64,000 bases of DNA from NCBI GenBank assembly GCA_017547385.1, contig JAFYPU010000006.1:1-64000 (forward strand). The letters are read 5' to 3'. The notes beneath the pieces are model-generated. The model saw only the letters and a program-made list of their open reading frames with translations. It was not told the DNA's origin and made no database searches. The DNA comes from Bacteroidaceae bacterium. GTDB taxonomy: Bacteria > Bacteroidota > Bacteroidia > Bacteroidales > Bacteroidaceae. Below, piece by piece: positions 16,130 to 25,027 of the stretch. Within the stretch, counting starts at the first letter, position 1, and each line of letters starts with the position of its first letter. Made by a program: the position numbers and the translations under genes.

Positions 16130-16999
16130 TTAGTGTAAGAAAACATCCGAACCCGACATTCGCAAATGCTTATTCACCGAAAAGAAAGCACACAGCAGCG
16201 TGAGCAGCAATCCCACGGCCATCACGCTACCCAAGGTGATAAGTATCACCAACGGCGTGATAAGCAAATTCACATTGGTATCCCATTCCAACAACATACG
16301 CATGCCGACAAACAGCAAACCATCGGCCAACAAAGCCGAAACAAAGCCTATCCAGAAAGCACGGCGCATGAAGGGACGGCGAATGAAACTCCATTTGGCC
16401 CCCACTAATTTCATGCTGTGAATGGTGAAACGATGCGCATACACACTCAGACGCATCGTGTTGTTGATTAAAGCAAACGAAACAAATGCCAAGAGCACGG
16501 CCACGGCCAACAACACCATGCTCACACGGCGGATATTGTCATTGACAGCTTCCATGAGATCGGCCGGATAAACCACATCTGTAACATACTTGTTCTTTTT
16601 CACAGACGGCATAAATTTGTTCAGACTGTCTGGATGGGCATAATCGGCTTTCAAATGAAGTTCGAACGAAGCAGGGATAGGACTATAACCCAAGAATTCG
16701 GACGGATCGGTTCCCAAAGCTTCGGCTTGTTCACGTGTGGCACGCTCTTTCGATATGTAATCCACCAAGCGGACATAGGGCTGTTGGCGCAACGCTGTTT
16801 GCAAAGCCAATCCATCGCGATTAGGAATACTGTCGTCCAACAACACTTGCACTGTGAAGTTTTCGCGCACCGAACGACTCAAACCATCGGCCACACAGAC
16901 AAAAAGCACCACTGTGCCCAACAACAAGAGCACCAACGTGGTGCTGATGCACGAAGTGAGCGTATTGAAACCGCCACTGCTTCTTTTTTTCTTTACCAT
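16130..16999 (-). CDS. ftsX: FtsX-like cell-division ABC permease
   Basis: The protein has 289 residues from ATG 16999 (MVKKKRSSGG). FtsX is the membrane partner of the ATPase FtsE and relays ATP hydrolysis to periplasmic peptidoglycan hydrolases at the septum. The layout is one N-terminal membrane helix, a periplasmic FTVQVLLDD...YISKERA...LGYSPIPASFELHL domain and three C-terminal helices. A longer open frame runs to 17161, but a -7 box at 17109-17116 lies inside it, so the later start is chosen. No ftsE is adjacent, which is usual in this phylum. Confidence 0.9.
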   Translation of the reverse strand: MVKKKRSSGGFNTLTSCISTTLVLLLLGTVVLFVCVADGLSRSVRENFTVQVLLDDSIPNRDGLALQTALRQQPYVRLVDYISKERATREQAEALGTDPSEFLGYSPIPASFELHLKADYAHPDSLNKFMPSVKKNKYVTDVVYPADLMEAVNDNIRRVSMVLLAVAVLLAFVSFALINNTMRLSVYAHRFTIHSMKLVGAKWSFIRRPFMRRAFWIGFVSALLADGLLFVGMRMLLEWDTNVNLLITPLVILITLGSVMAVGLLLTLLCAFFSVNKHLRMSGSDVFLH

Positions 17000-17108
17000 A
17001 ACCAAAAGGAAAATATTGTTGTAGATTTTATCCCTAACACGCTGCACACACCCCTCTATGAGGGGTATTTGACACCATGCGTCAAGGCGTAATCCACGTA
17101 AATTCGTA

Positions 17109-17116
17109 CAAAAATA
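17109..17116 (-). promoter_or_regulatory. -7 box of ftsX
   Basis: TATTTTTG on the minus strand matches TAnnTTTG and lies ~110 bp before the chosen ftsX start. It probably drives the ftsX-DUF3098-uppP-truB-queA block. Confidence 0.5.
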
Positions 17117-17269
17117 CGATGAAAAGCCACGAAAAAGAAGAGATACACCGTTTTTTAACATTTCGCGTACCTATATAAATAAGAAAAAGGCATCCAAGAA
17201 AATAAGAAAAGCATGTAAAAGAAAAAACTTCAGTATTCTAACTTTTCGGATGACGCTTCTATTTTAAAG

Positions 17270-17830
17270 CAGGAGAGGTGCTCGAAATAAAAAAGGACAT
17301 AAAAAAAACACCCGCAAAAAGGATAAAAGCTTTTTTATCCATTTCCCACTTTTCCACACCCACGTTTTTCAATTTATAATACACATAAATTTCTTTCTTT
17401 TTTCAGAGAAGATAAATTCATGATGCTGATGATAGGCTGTGGAAACGGTGGAAAGATTTTTATCCAAAAATTTGGTAAAATTGTTATTAGACTTTGAGCT
17501 GGTTTTATCCCTTGTGTTATTCACAGATGTTTTAGGGAGATTTTTATATCAGAATGAGCCGTTTGTGAAAGCGAGTCCCGAATTTATCAACAGCATGTTT
17601 ATAACTTTTCTCCTCCGAAAAAAGAAGGTGGAAAACGGCTTAAAAAGCGTTGAAAAAACTGGGTAAAAAGATGGAATATCGGTGTAGAAAAGTGAATAAG
17701 TTTTGCCCGATTTCATCGGTATTTTTTATTAGTTTTTCCGCACACTTTTCCAATGGTTTTGCATCACTTATGAAGATAGTTATCCACAGTTTTTTTTACA
17801 AGGATGAAAGGCCTGTTTTTCCAGAAAAAC
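17270..17830. other. candidate chromosomal replication origin (oriC)
   Basis: This ~560-bp AT-rich, gene-free stretch holds a cluster of DnaA-box-like 9-mers: TTATCCACA (17780-17788, perfect), TTATTCACA (17517-17525), TTATCAACA (17584-17592), TTTTCCACA (17350-17358) and weaker reverse forms near 17438 and 17690. The palindrome GGATAAAAGCTTTTTTATCC lies at its left edge. Genes to the left (uvrA to ftsX) run mostly leftward, and the first genes to the right run rightward, as expected for forks leaving this point. dnaA is not here, which is common in Bacteroidetes. The top strand looks C-rich to the left and G-rich from ~32 kb on, but mixed between, so the call is not certain. Confidence 0.6.
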
Positions 17831-17879
17831 CTTACCTTTGCCAAGACGAATGAAGGAGTGTTATATTTAGGTGTAAATT

Positions 17880-18005
17880 CACTCCGAACGGCACTGTCCC
17901 CCCTAAGGTAGTGGGACGAGCGAAGCGGAGGGGTATGAGCAAAAGTAAGCGAGTTTTTCTTTATATTACTCTTCCCTCCGGACATCTCTCTTTTAGGGGA
18001 GATGT
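17880..18005. repeat. dispersed repeat, reverse-oriented relative of 12.8-13.1 kb
   Basis: CGGCACTGTCCCCCTAAGG and GCGAAGCGGAGGGGTATGAG are close to the reverse complement of the repeat at 12834 and 13002. A further TTTTAGGGGAGATG fragment follows at ~17990. It lies between the oriC candidate and the RNA methyltransferase gene. Confidence 0.6.
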
Positions 18006-18076
18006 GTCATTAGAGGAAATCCAAATAAGTAACCTAACTCATCTTTGTATTCAACTCAAAAAAGAGAAAAATAAAA

Positions 18077-18607
18077 ATGCGAAAACTCACAGTGGAAGAA
18101 CTCCACAGAATGTCGGTGGAAGAGTTTAAGGTGGCAGAAAAACTACCGGTGGTAATGGTACTTGATAACATCCGCAGTTTGCACAACGTCGGTTCGGTGC
18201 TTCGCACGGCTGATGCTTTTCGTTTAGCCGGTGTTTGTATGTGTGGCATCACGGCTTGTCCGCCCATGCCCGAAATTCACAAGACAGCCTTGGGGGCAGA
18301 AGATTCGGTGGCGTGGTGGTACGAAGAAAATACGCTTGCAGCTGTCGAAAATCTCAAATCCGAAGGTTACACCGTTCTTGCGGTGGAGCAAGTGGAAGGT
18401 AGCCGGATGCTCGATACCCTTACGCTGAATACTGACAAGCGTTATGCCTTGGTGATGGGCAATGAGGTGAAAGGCGTGCGGCAAGATGTGGTGAATGCCT
18501 GTGATGGAGCTGTGGAGATACCTCAGTTTGGCACCAAGCATTCCCTTAACGTTTCGGTTTCGGCCGGCATCGTGATGTGGGAGTTTCTGCGGAAATTGAA
18601 AAAGTAA
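18077..18607 (+). CDS. SPOUT (TrmH/SpoU) family RNA 2'-O-methyltransferase
   Basis: This 176-residue protein has all three SPOUT motifs: NVGSVLRTADAF (motif 1), LVMGNEVKGV (motif 2) and HSLNVSVSAGIVMWEF (motif 3). These methylate the 2'-OH of a ribose in tRNA or rRNA with SAM; the target is not determinable here. It is a minimal single-domain form. A near-match -7 box CATCTTTG lies at 18040-18047. It is the first rightward gene after the oriC candidate. Confidence 0.9.
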   Translation: MRKLTVEELHRMSVEEFKVAEKLPVVMVLDNIRSLHNVGSVLRTADAFRLAGVCMCGITACPPMPEIHKTALGAEDSVAWWYEENTLAAVENLKSEGYTVLAVEQVEGSRMLDTLTLNTDKRYALVMGNEVKGVRQDVVNACDGAVEIPQFGTKHSLNVSVSAGIVMWEFLRKLKK

Positions 18608-18629
18608 GTGGGAGAAAGAAAAAAAATGA

Positions 18630-18680
18630 AAGGCGTTTAGAAAATCTTGCAAGCACTACAAGATTTCCTAAACGCCTTTT
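18630..18680. terminator. 21-bp-period hairpin at the 3' end of the methyltransferase gene
   Basis: Linkers AAGGCGT (18630), AAGCACT (18651) and ACGCCTT (18672) are exactly 21 bp apart, joined by TTAGAAAATCTTGC and ACAAGATTTCCTAA. The whole folds into one long hairpin followed by TTTTTAT, suitable for termination. Confidence 0.75.
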
Positions 18681-18813
18681 TATGAATATGTATAGCATTT
18701 CCAAATAAATACTTTTCCGAAAAAAATTTTTATAATTGCAGAAAAAATGAACCATGATATAAAAAGAAATTAGCAAGTCTCATCTATACACCATTAACCA
18801 TTACCTTTACTTC

Positions 18814-19701
18814 ATGAAAATACTTATCACCGGTGCTACAGGTTTTGTGGGCAGTCGTTTCGTGGCACGTTGGAAAAACGAATATACCTTGCTCACGCCC
18901 TCACACGCCGAACTCCCCATTGACAATGCCGAGGCAGTGCTGCGCTATGTGAGTGAAGCACGACCGGATGTAGTGCTCCACCTCGCAGCTATCTCTAACA
19001 CATGGCATTGTGAGCAACACCCTGAAGAGAGTAAGCAAATAAACGTGATGGGTGCGCTCCACATGGCACAGGTAGCCAAAGCGGTGGATGCAAAGTTCAT
19101 TTTCTTCTCCTCCGACCAGATTTACAACGGCAATGAAGAGCTTGGCGGACTCCCCGAAAGCATCGCCGTAAAACCCGAAAACGTTTACGGGTACGACAAA
19201 CTCGAAGCGGAGCACCTCATTGCCGTGCAGGACGCCGAGGCAATAATGTTGCGCGCAACATGGATGTATGACGCCGAGCGAGAAAATATGCGCACGCACC
19301 CCAACTTTGTGGTGAACATTGCCAATGCTCTTCGCACACAAACGCCACTCACTTTCGCCACACGCGAATACCGCGGCATCACTGACATCCGTGAGGTGGT
19401 CGAAATCCTTCCCCACTGCTTCAAAATCCCAGGAGGCATCTACAACTTTGGAGCAGAGAATACCTTGAACACTTACGAAACAGCACTCGCCTATGCCCGT
19501 CTGCTTCAGCGTAAGAAGCCTGACGCATTTACCATCCTCACTCCAGAACAACTCATCCTTGCCGACCCGGAGCGCTTTTCCACGCACATTCGCAACATCA
19601 GCATTGACATGCAAAAACTTCATGCAGTGTTACCTCACAATGTACGCTTCAGCACAACATTAAAGGGACTTGAAAAGTTTGTAGAGCGAGAATATATTTA
19701 A
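18814..19701 (+). CDS. NAD(P)-dependent sugar reductase, RmlD-like SDR
   Basis: This 295-residue extended short-chain dehydrogenase has the Rossmann motif GATGFVG (7-13), the strand PDVVLHLAAIS and the active-site YGYDK (Tyr-x3-Lys), with a preceding FFSSDQIYNG serine region. The overall pattern is that of dTDP-4-dehydrorhamnose reductases (RmlD), but no rml genes are nearby, so the substrate is open. It is probably cytoplasmic. The gene stands alone, just before an IS-like inverted end. Confidence 0.85.
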   Translation: MKILITGATGFVGSRFVARWKNEYTLLTPSHAELPIDNAEAVLRYVSEARPDVVLHLAAISNTWHCEQHPEESKQINVMGALHMAQVAKAVDAKFIFFSSDQIYNGNEELGGLPESIAVKPENVYGYDKLEAEHLIAVQDAEAIMLRATWMYDAERENMRTHPNFVVNIANALRTQTPLTFATREYRGITDIREVVEILPHCFKIPGGIYNFGAENTLNTYETALAYARLLQRKKPDAFTILTPEQLILADPERFSTHIRNISIDMQKLHAVLPHNVRFSTTLKGLEKFVEREYI

Positions 19702-19713
19702 TAACACGAATAA

Positions 19714-19727
19714 TTTAGGGCTGACTC
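19714..19727 (+). repeat. left inverted end of the restriction-modification island
   Basis: TTTAGGGCTGACTC is matched, with one mismatch, by the reverse complement of 22497-22510. GGGCTGACTC-type ends resemble insertion-sequence termini, but no transposase is present between them. Confidence 0.55.
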
Positions 19728-19858
19728 AAAAAGGCTGTTCTTTTTCGGCGGTAAAATTAAATTCATCGCCGAATTTGTTTATTTACAATATGTTAAGAGA
19801 TTGGGATGTGAAACGACTTTTTTGCAGAGCAAATGAAATTCCATTTCTAATCATGCCG

Positions 19859-19875
19859 TGTAGTCTTCTATGTAG
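19859..19875 (+). repeat. 17-bp direct repeat flanking the R-M genes, left copy
   Basis: TGTAGTCTTCTATGTAG is repeated exactly at 22408-22424. The two copies bracket the restriction and methylase genes. Confidence 0.7.
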
Positions 19876-19946
19876 TCTAAATTGAATGTAAATATACACA
19901 TTTGTTTTTGGTTTACTGACAAATAGTGTTATATGTATTTTTTTCG

Positions 19947-19954
19947 TATATTTG
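19947..19954 (+). promoter_or_regulatory. -7 box of the R-M operon
   Basis: TATATTTG matches TAnnTTTG, 27 bp before the ATG of the restriction gene. Confidence 0.5.
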
Positions 19955-19980
19955 CGATATAATAAGTTTATCATAGCCAT

Positions 19981-20714
19981 ATGAAAAGAATTAGTGAAAA
20001 AGATGAGATATTGATTGATGAAACCAATTATGCATTACAAGTTTCTAATGCAATTAAATCATTTTGGCGTGTTAGAAATAAACAGTTAATAAATAGTGTA
20101 GATTCAACAAATAGAGGTTCTGTTGTTGGCGGCAAACAGATGGATGATTTTGTATCACTATTAAAAAATGTTGCTGAGAATGCGGGAATTCCAAGTGGAT
20201 ATATAATTACAAATCAGAATCATTTACCTGGTTATTTCCGCTCAAAAAAGATTGGGATCTAATCATAATCTCCCCTAAAAACAAATTAATTGCTGCTGTT
20301 GAATTAAAATCACAAATTGGTTCATACGGGAATAATTTTAATAACCGCACAGAAGAAGCGATTGGTTCAGCAGTTGATTTATGGACTGCATTTAGAGAAG
20401 GACAATTTCCTAATCAAAATGCTCCTTGGGTTGGATGGTTGATGGTAATTGGTAAAGATGTTGCATCACAGCGAATAGTTCGTAATTATGAGCCTCACTT
20501 TAAAGTTCGTGAAGAATTTAACGGTGCTTCATATATTGATAGATACAATATTTTATGTCACAAATTAATTCTTGAACGACATTATACATCCACAGCCCTT
20601 GTTTGGACTAGCAGTGAAAATGATTACGGCGATGTGTCTAATGACATTTCAATATCTTCGTTTATAAAATCTTTTTATAGTTACCTAAAAGGTTTGAGTG
20701 GTGAGTTTTTGTGA
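19981..20714 (+). pseudogene. XhoI/PaeR7I-like restriction endonuclease, frameshifted
   Basis: The first frame (19981-20262) reads from MKRISEKDEILIDE to HLPGYFRSKKIGI and stops. One extra base in the A6 run at 20244-20249 would join it to DWDLIIISPKNKLIAAVELK and on through NNRTEEAIGSAVDLWTAFRE and EFNGASYIDRYNILCHKLIL to TGA at 20712, giving ~244 residues, the size of PaeR7I. The family cuts CTCGAG; the D...ELK segment is the PD-(D/E)xK nuclease core. So the enzyme is off in this sequence through a -1 slip in a homopolymer: a phase-off state, a true pseudogene or a read error. It overlaps the methylase start by 17 bp. Confidence 0.85.
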
Positions 20715-22236
20715 TTCTATATATGGAACTCGTACTTCTGGAATTGCTCATGGAGATGTTTTTACTTCTCCAGATGTAGTGTGCTTTATTTTGGACAAAG
20801 TCGGGTATGTTTCAGATAAAAATTTACAAGATGTAAGCATATTAGAGCCTTCTTGCGGTAATGGTGAATTTATTTTTGAAATTGCTAAACGACTTTTAGA
20901 GTCAGCAAACAAATTTGGATTTAATGCAAATACAAGTTTTGCCAGCAATGTATATGCATATGATATTGATGAAGAAAAAATTGAAGTGTGCCGTAAACGA
21001 ATTAATAGTTTAGGGTATCAAAACACAAGTAACATACAGCTAGCTGATTTTTTAAGAATAAACACCAACAAGGTCGATATTGTTGTCGGAAATCCCCCTT
21101 ATGTTCGTTATGAAAATATACCATCAGATACATTAGATTACTGCAAGTCAACATTTAGTTTATTTCATTATCGAAGCGACCTATATATTGCTTTCTTTGA
21201 AAAAACACTTTCATTATTAAAGCCTGGAGGAAAACATGGTTTTATCTGCTCAAATCGGTGGTTAAAGAGTGAATATGGAAAAAAACTCCGCCTTCATATA
21301 TCAACTTCTTACTATCTTCAAATCCTAGTTGATTTAGAACAGACGAAAGCTTTTCAGGAGGATGTATTGGCCTATCCTGCAATTACTGTGATATCAGCAG
21401 AATGTAAAAAGGAAATGTTTCTTTTTTATGAAACTAAAGATATTAATGAATTAGATAAACTTTCTTTTTCTCAGAAAATAAGTCCTTCGGGAGAAGATTG
21501 GACAACAATATTTACAAGTGTTGCTACTAATAAAAAATTATTGCAAATAGAGAAACAGGGATTTAATATAGGCATTGGTGTCGCTACTGGTGCAGATGCG
21601 ATATATGTATCGGATAATTTAGTTTACTCGGTAGAGCAAGATCTTATTATACCTGCAATAGGATCTAAAGATCTTCGTGGCAATTGCTTAAAGTGGGGTG
21701 GTAAATATATACTTAATCCGTATACTAAAGATGGTGACTTAATAGATCTCGCCCAATATCCAAAAGCAAAGCAATATTTGGAGAAACATAGAGCAAAATT
21801 ATCATCGAGACATGTAGCTATTAAAAAACCCGCACAATGGTATAGAACCATAGATCGTATTATACCTAGACTACAAAAGCAGGCTAAAATTTTACTACCT
21901 GATATGTCTGGGAACTCATGCATATTTGTGGATGATGGTAAATTTTACCCTCTCCATAATATATACTACATAACAGGAAATAGTAATATCAAGTTATATA
22001 TTCTTGCGGCAATATTAATGTCAGACTTCGCAAAGAATCAGTTAGCTGCAATTACAAATAAAATGAATGGTGGATTTTTGAGATGGCAAAGTCAATATCT
22101 AAAAAAACTTTATCTTCCCGATATTATGCAAATACAAGAAGAAGATTTACAAATTCTTTTAGATTGTTATAACAAGTATGATATTACTGGTATAAATAAT
22201 ATCGTTAATAAACATCTTGAAACAATAGATATTTAG
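20698..22236 (+). CDS. Type II N6-adenine DNA methyltransferase, PaeR7I/XhoI partner
   Basis: The protein has 512 residues from a GTG start that overlaps the nuclease 3' end. SAM motif I is LEPSCGNGEF, the acidic strand is NVYAYDIDEEK, and the catalytic motif IV is VVGNPPYVRY (NPPY), followed by FSLFHYRSDLYIAFFEK. The motif order is that of gamma-type N6-adenine methylases with a C-terminal target-recognition region (~300-500). The predicted job is to protect CTCGAG sites by methylating the adenine. The frame is intact even though the nuclease gene is broken, so the methyl mark is probably still made. Base composition is far more AT-rich than the flanks, indicating transfer. Confidence 0.9.
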   Translation: MVSFCDSIYGTRTSGIAHGDVFTSPDVVCFILDKVGYVSDKNLQDVSILEPSCGNGEFIFEIAKRLLESANKFGFNANTSFASNVYAYDIDEEKIEVCRKRINSLGYQNTSNIQLADFLRINTNKVDIVVGNPPYVRYENIPSDTLDYCKSTFSLFHYRSDLYIAFFEKTLSLLKPGGKHGFICSNRWLKSEYGKKLRLHISTSYYLQILVDLEQTKAFQEDVLAYPAITVISAECKKEMFLFYETKDINELDKLSFSQKISPSGEDWTTIFTSVATNKKLLQIEKQGFNIGIGVATGADAIYVSDNLVYSVEQDLIIPAIGSKDLRGNCLKWGGKYILNPYTKDGDLIDLAQYPKAKQYLEKHRAKLSSRHVAIKKPAQWYRTIDRIIPRLQKQAKILLPDMSGNSCIFVDDGKFYPLHNIYYITGNSNIKLYILAAILMSDFAKNQLAAITNKMNGGFLRWQSQYLKKLYLPDIMQIQEEDLQILLDCYNKYDITGINNIVNKHLETIDI

Positions 22237-22257
22237 ATTTGTATCTTCTAGAATTAG

Positions 22258-22298
22258 TGGCGTATGTAGTGAACCATGTAGTTCTCTCATACGCCACC
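22258..22298 (+). terminator. hairpin after the methylase gene
   Basis: GGCGTATG pairs with CATACGCC around a ~23-nt loop, about 20 bp after the methylase stop. No long T run follows, so termination strength is uncertain. Confidence 0.5.
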
Positions 22299-22407
22299 GT
22301 TGTCTATTCACAATACATCTTTGGAAGATGCTTGATTTCAGTGCTTTACTTTCAAAAGATTTATATACCTTTGTACTCGCAGTTAGTTGGCTTAATTACG
22401 ACCTCCA

Positions 22408-22424
22408 TGTAGTCTTCTATGTAG
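22408..22424 (+). repeat. 17-bp direct repeat flanking the R-M genes, right copy
   Basis: Exact second copy of TGTAGTCTTCTATGTAG (see 19859). Confidence 0.7.
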
Positions 22425-22496
22425 GATTTCGCAATTTTCGTAAAAACTAACACTGAAAAATCAATCAGTTAAAAAATAAAAGACCTATCCCAATCG

Positions 22497-22510
22497 GAAT
22501 CAGCCCTAAA
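22497..22510 (-). repeat. right inverted end of the R-M island
   Basis: The reverse complement reads TTTAGGGCTGATTC and pairs with the left end at 19714. The ~315 bp from 22237 to 22551 contain only this, the 17-bp repeat and the hairpin; no gene is seen. Confidence 0.55.
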
Positions 22511-22551
22511 TTTATAGTGATAGTAATTTATTGGTTATACTCCTAACATAT

Positions 22552-23745
22552 TTATTTTTCCTTACCACGCGGCAGCACCAAGTTAAGGATTACACCCACG
22601 AGGGCAGCGAGACCGATACCGCTTATAGTGATAGAAGAGAAGGAAAGTTCTGCGCCACCGATGCCGAGTGTGAGAATGAGTGAAGCGATAACGAGATTGC
22701 GCGTATTGCCAAGGTCTACCTTGTTTTTCACAAGGCTATTGATACCCACTGAGGCGATAGTGCCAAAAAGGAGAAGCATGATACCACCGAGCACAGGACT
22801 GGGAATAGTTTTGAGCAAGGCGCTGACCTTTCCGAGTACGGAAAACAGAATTCCGAAGAGTCCCGCAATGCGAATAACTGCAGGGTCGGCGATCTTGGTT
22901 AATGAAATGGCGCCCGTTACTTCTGAGTAAGTGGTTACGGGAGGACCACCCATCAGTGAGGCTGCTGTACAAGCCAGACCGTCTCCAAGCATAGTGCGGT
23001 GAAGTCCCGGATCTTTCACAAAGTCTTTACCTGTAACTTCGTTGATGGCATAAACGTCGCCAATGTGTTCTATCACTGGGGCGATAGCCACGGGAATCAT
23101 AAAGATGATGGCTTCCCAACAAAATTCGGGGCGCACAAAGGCGGGCAAAGCAAACCACGGAGCATCTACCACAGGTTGGAAGTCTATCACTCCAAAGAGT
23201 GCAGCCGCAATATACCCCACAACGATGCCAGCAAAGATTGGAATCAAGCGGAGCAATCCCTTACCGAAGAGCGACACAATAATCGTTGTCACAAGGGCGA
23301 TGAGGGCAAGCAGCCAGTTACCCTTTGCCATATCCACACCGGTACCCGCAAGCGACAACCCAATGAGCATAATCACAGGACCCACAACGATGGGTGGGAA
23401 GAGGCGTGAGATAATTTCTACACCGCGCAGGCGGATGAGCAAACTCATTACGCCGTACACCGCGCCTACAGCAACGAGTCCGCAGAGTGTTCCGGGAAGG
23501 CCGAAGAGTTCCGTGGCTTTAATGATTGGGGCAATGAAGGCAAAACTACTCCCCAAGAAGATGGGCACCTTACCCTTTGTTACGGCGTGAAAGATAAGCG
23601 TGCCAATGCCGGCGGTAAATAATGCCACCGAAGGGTCAAGCCCCACCAACAGGGGCACTAACACTGTTGCCCCAAAAGCTACAAAGAGGAATTGCGCACC
23701 GACTACCGTCTTCTGAACAACTCCAAGATTATTTTTTGTACTCAT
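22552..23745 (-). CDS. uraA: uracil/xanthine permease family transporter
   Basis: This 397-residue membrane protein of the nucleobase-cation symporter-2 family probably imports uracil by proton symport. Marks are QFLFVAFGATVLVPLLVG, FAFIAPI, the substrate helix pair AIAPVIEHIGDVYAINEVTGKD and GLACTAASLMGGPPVTTYSE. HIGD and TTYSE match UraA more than xanthine carriers. It is divergent from upp, whose product uses uracil, which supports the assignment. Confidence 0.92.
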   Translation of the reverse strand: MSTKNNLGVVQKTVVGAQFLFVAFGATVLVPLLVGLDPSVALFTAGIGTLIFHAVTKGKVPIFLGSSFAFIAPIIKATELFGLPGTLCGLVAVGAVYGVMSLLIRLRGVEIISRLFPPIVVGPVIMLIGLSLAGTGVDMAKGNWLLALIALVTTIIVSLFGKGLLRLIPIFAGIVVGYIAAALFGVIDFQPVVDAPWFALPAFVRPEFCWEAIIFMIPVAIAPVIEHIGDVYAINEVTGKDFVKDPGLHRTMLGDGLACTAASLMGGPPVTTYSEVTGAISLTKIADPAVIRIAGLFGILFSVLGKVSALLKTIPSPVLGGIMLLLFGTIASVGINSLVKNKVDLGNTRNLVIASLILTLGIGGAELSFSSITISGIGLAALVGVILNLVLPRGKEK

Positions 23746-23772
23746 GTCAATAAAGTGTATTTAACTATTATG

Positions 23773-23780
23773 CAAAAATA
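23773..23780 (-). promoter_or_regulatory. -7 box of uraA
   Basis: TATTTTTG on the minus strand, ~30 bp before the uraA start. It faces the upp promoter across ~50 bp. Confidence 0.55.
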
Positions 23781-23826
23781 ACTGGATTTAGGGGAATAGA
23801 CATACTTTCAATCCGAAAATATGTAC

Positions 23827-23834
23827 TACTTTTG
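23827..23834 (+). promoter_or_regulatory. -7 box of upp
   Basis: TACTTTTG, ~70 bp before the upp ATG. The short divergent gap with uraA allows joint regulation by pyrimidine status, but no operator is evident. Confidence 0.55.
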
Positions 23835-23905
23835 TAAAGTTAAAAGATTATGAAGCCACAATTTCATAATCTTACAACTTCAAAATCTCATAATCTAAAG
23901 ATACT

Positions 23906-24529
23906 ATGGCACTACACATTATCGATCACCCCTTGGTGCAACACAAGTTGAGCATTATGCGCAACAAGGAAACGTCTACCCTTAAGTTTCGCGACCTCCT
24001 GAAGGAAATTGCAATGTTTATGGGTTACGAAATCACCCGCGACTTCCCCTTAGAACACGAAGAGATTGAGACGCCACTGATGAAGATGAACGCACCCAAG
24101 ATTTCGGGAAAGAAGGTGGTGATTGCCCCCATTCTTCGCGCAGGTCTTGGTATGGTAGACGGATTGCTCTCGCTCATCCCCTCAGCACGCGTGGGGCACA
24201 TCGGCATGTACCGCGACGAAGAGACCTGCCAGCCCGTGTTTTATTACTACAAAATGCCTGTGGGAAAAGACCGCTTGGTGATTCTCACCGACCCCATGCT
24301 GGCAACCGGTGGTAGCGCTTGTGACGCCATCACCCGCTTGAAGGCAGACGGTTATGACAACATTCGCTTCATGTGTCTCGTTGCTTCTCCGCAGGGTGTT
24401 GATGCCGTAACAAAGATGCACCCCGATGTTGACATCTACCTTGCTGCGCTCGACGAAGGACTGAACGAAAAGAATTACATTCTCCCCGGTCTTGGTGATG
24501 CGGGCGACCGAATTTTCGGAACACGATAA
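23906..24529 (+). CDS. upp: uracil phosphoribosyltransferase
   Basis: This 207-residue enzyme makes UMP from uracil and PRPP. The PRPP loop is [12 protein letters not shown], the substrate segment near the C-terminus is [14 protein letters not shown], and the N-terminal [16 protein letters not shown] and [19 protein letters not shown] are typical. Length is normal. Paired with the divergent uraA it forms a uracil salvage unit. Confidence 0.96.
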   Translation: MALHIIDHPLVQHKLSIMRNKETSTLKFRDLLKEIAMFMGYEITRDFPLEHEEIETPLMKMNAPKISGKKVVIAPILRAGLGMVDGLLSLIPSARVGHIGMYRDEETCQPVFYYYKMPVGKDRLVILTDPMLATGGSACDAITRLKADGYDNIRFMCLVASPQGVDAVTKMHPDVDIYLAALDEGLNEKNYILPGLGDAGDRIFGTR

Positions 24530-24544
24530 AGGATAACTTTCCTA

Positions 24545-24985
24545 AAAAGAAATCCTATTTCGTTATAAATTTTCGCATAGTTCTTTTCACAACTTTGCTT
24601 TCGTTGTTTTGCACGATGACTGTGCCCGTGATGGCACAGCAGGGAATCATTCTGCCACCGGCACATATGCGGCAGCAATAACATTAACCGCGTGGCGTGA
24701 CACAGGGGCAACAGCCAACACACCACGCATCGTGTGGGCACAAAGGCCGCTAATGAGTTGGGGCTTTATGACATGACGGGCAACGTGTGGGAGTGGTGCC
24801 AAGATTGGTATGGCTACTATTCCTCCGAACCGCAGACACAGCCCACAGGAGCAGCCAGCGGACAGCTTCGCGTTTATCGTGGTGGAAGCTATGTGCCCGA
24901 AGGGTACTTTTTGCGCCTATCGTTTCGGTTTGGTTGGCTGCCTTCAAACGACGATGGGGATTTGGGCTTCCGGCTTTGTCTATAG
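24545..24985 (+). pseudogene. decayed formylglycine-generating-enzyme-like (SUMF1) gene
   Basis: Pieces of one protein are spread over three frames. A signal-peptide-like start (FRIVLFTTLLSLFCTMTVPV then MAQQGI, stop at 24680) comes first. Then ICGSNNINRVA, WRDTGATANTP and HRVGTKAANELGLYDMTGN follow in successive frames; the last continues to 24985 through WEWCQDWYGYY, RGGSYV and DGDLGFRLCL. In FGE-sulfatase/GldJ-like lipoproteins these segments are contiguous (GSNNIN..AWYRDTGATANTHRVGTK). So most of the N-terminal domain is deleted and at least two frameshifts are present. The final 84 codons remain open but lack the rest of the fold. Confidence 0.85.
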
Positions 24986-25027
24986 GTTGCGAACAATAGT
25001 CAACGGTCAAAAACAGACTATAAGATA

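Noticed and set aside
17439..17666. A 75-codon frame in the oriC candidate
   Set aside because: AT-rich chance frame across DnaA-box-like sites, with no recognisable protein pattern.
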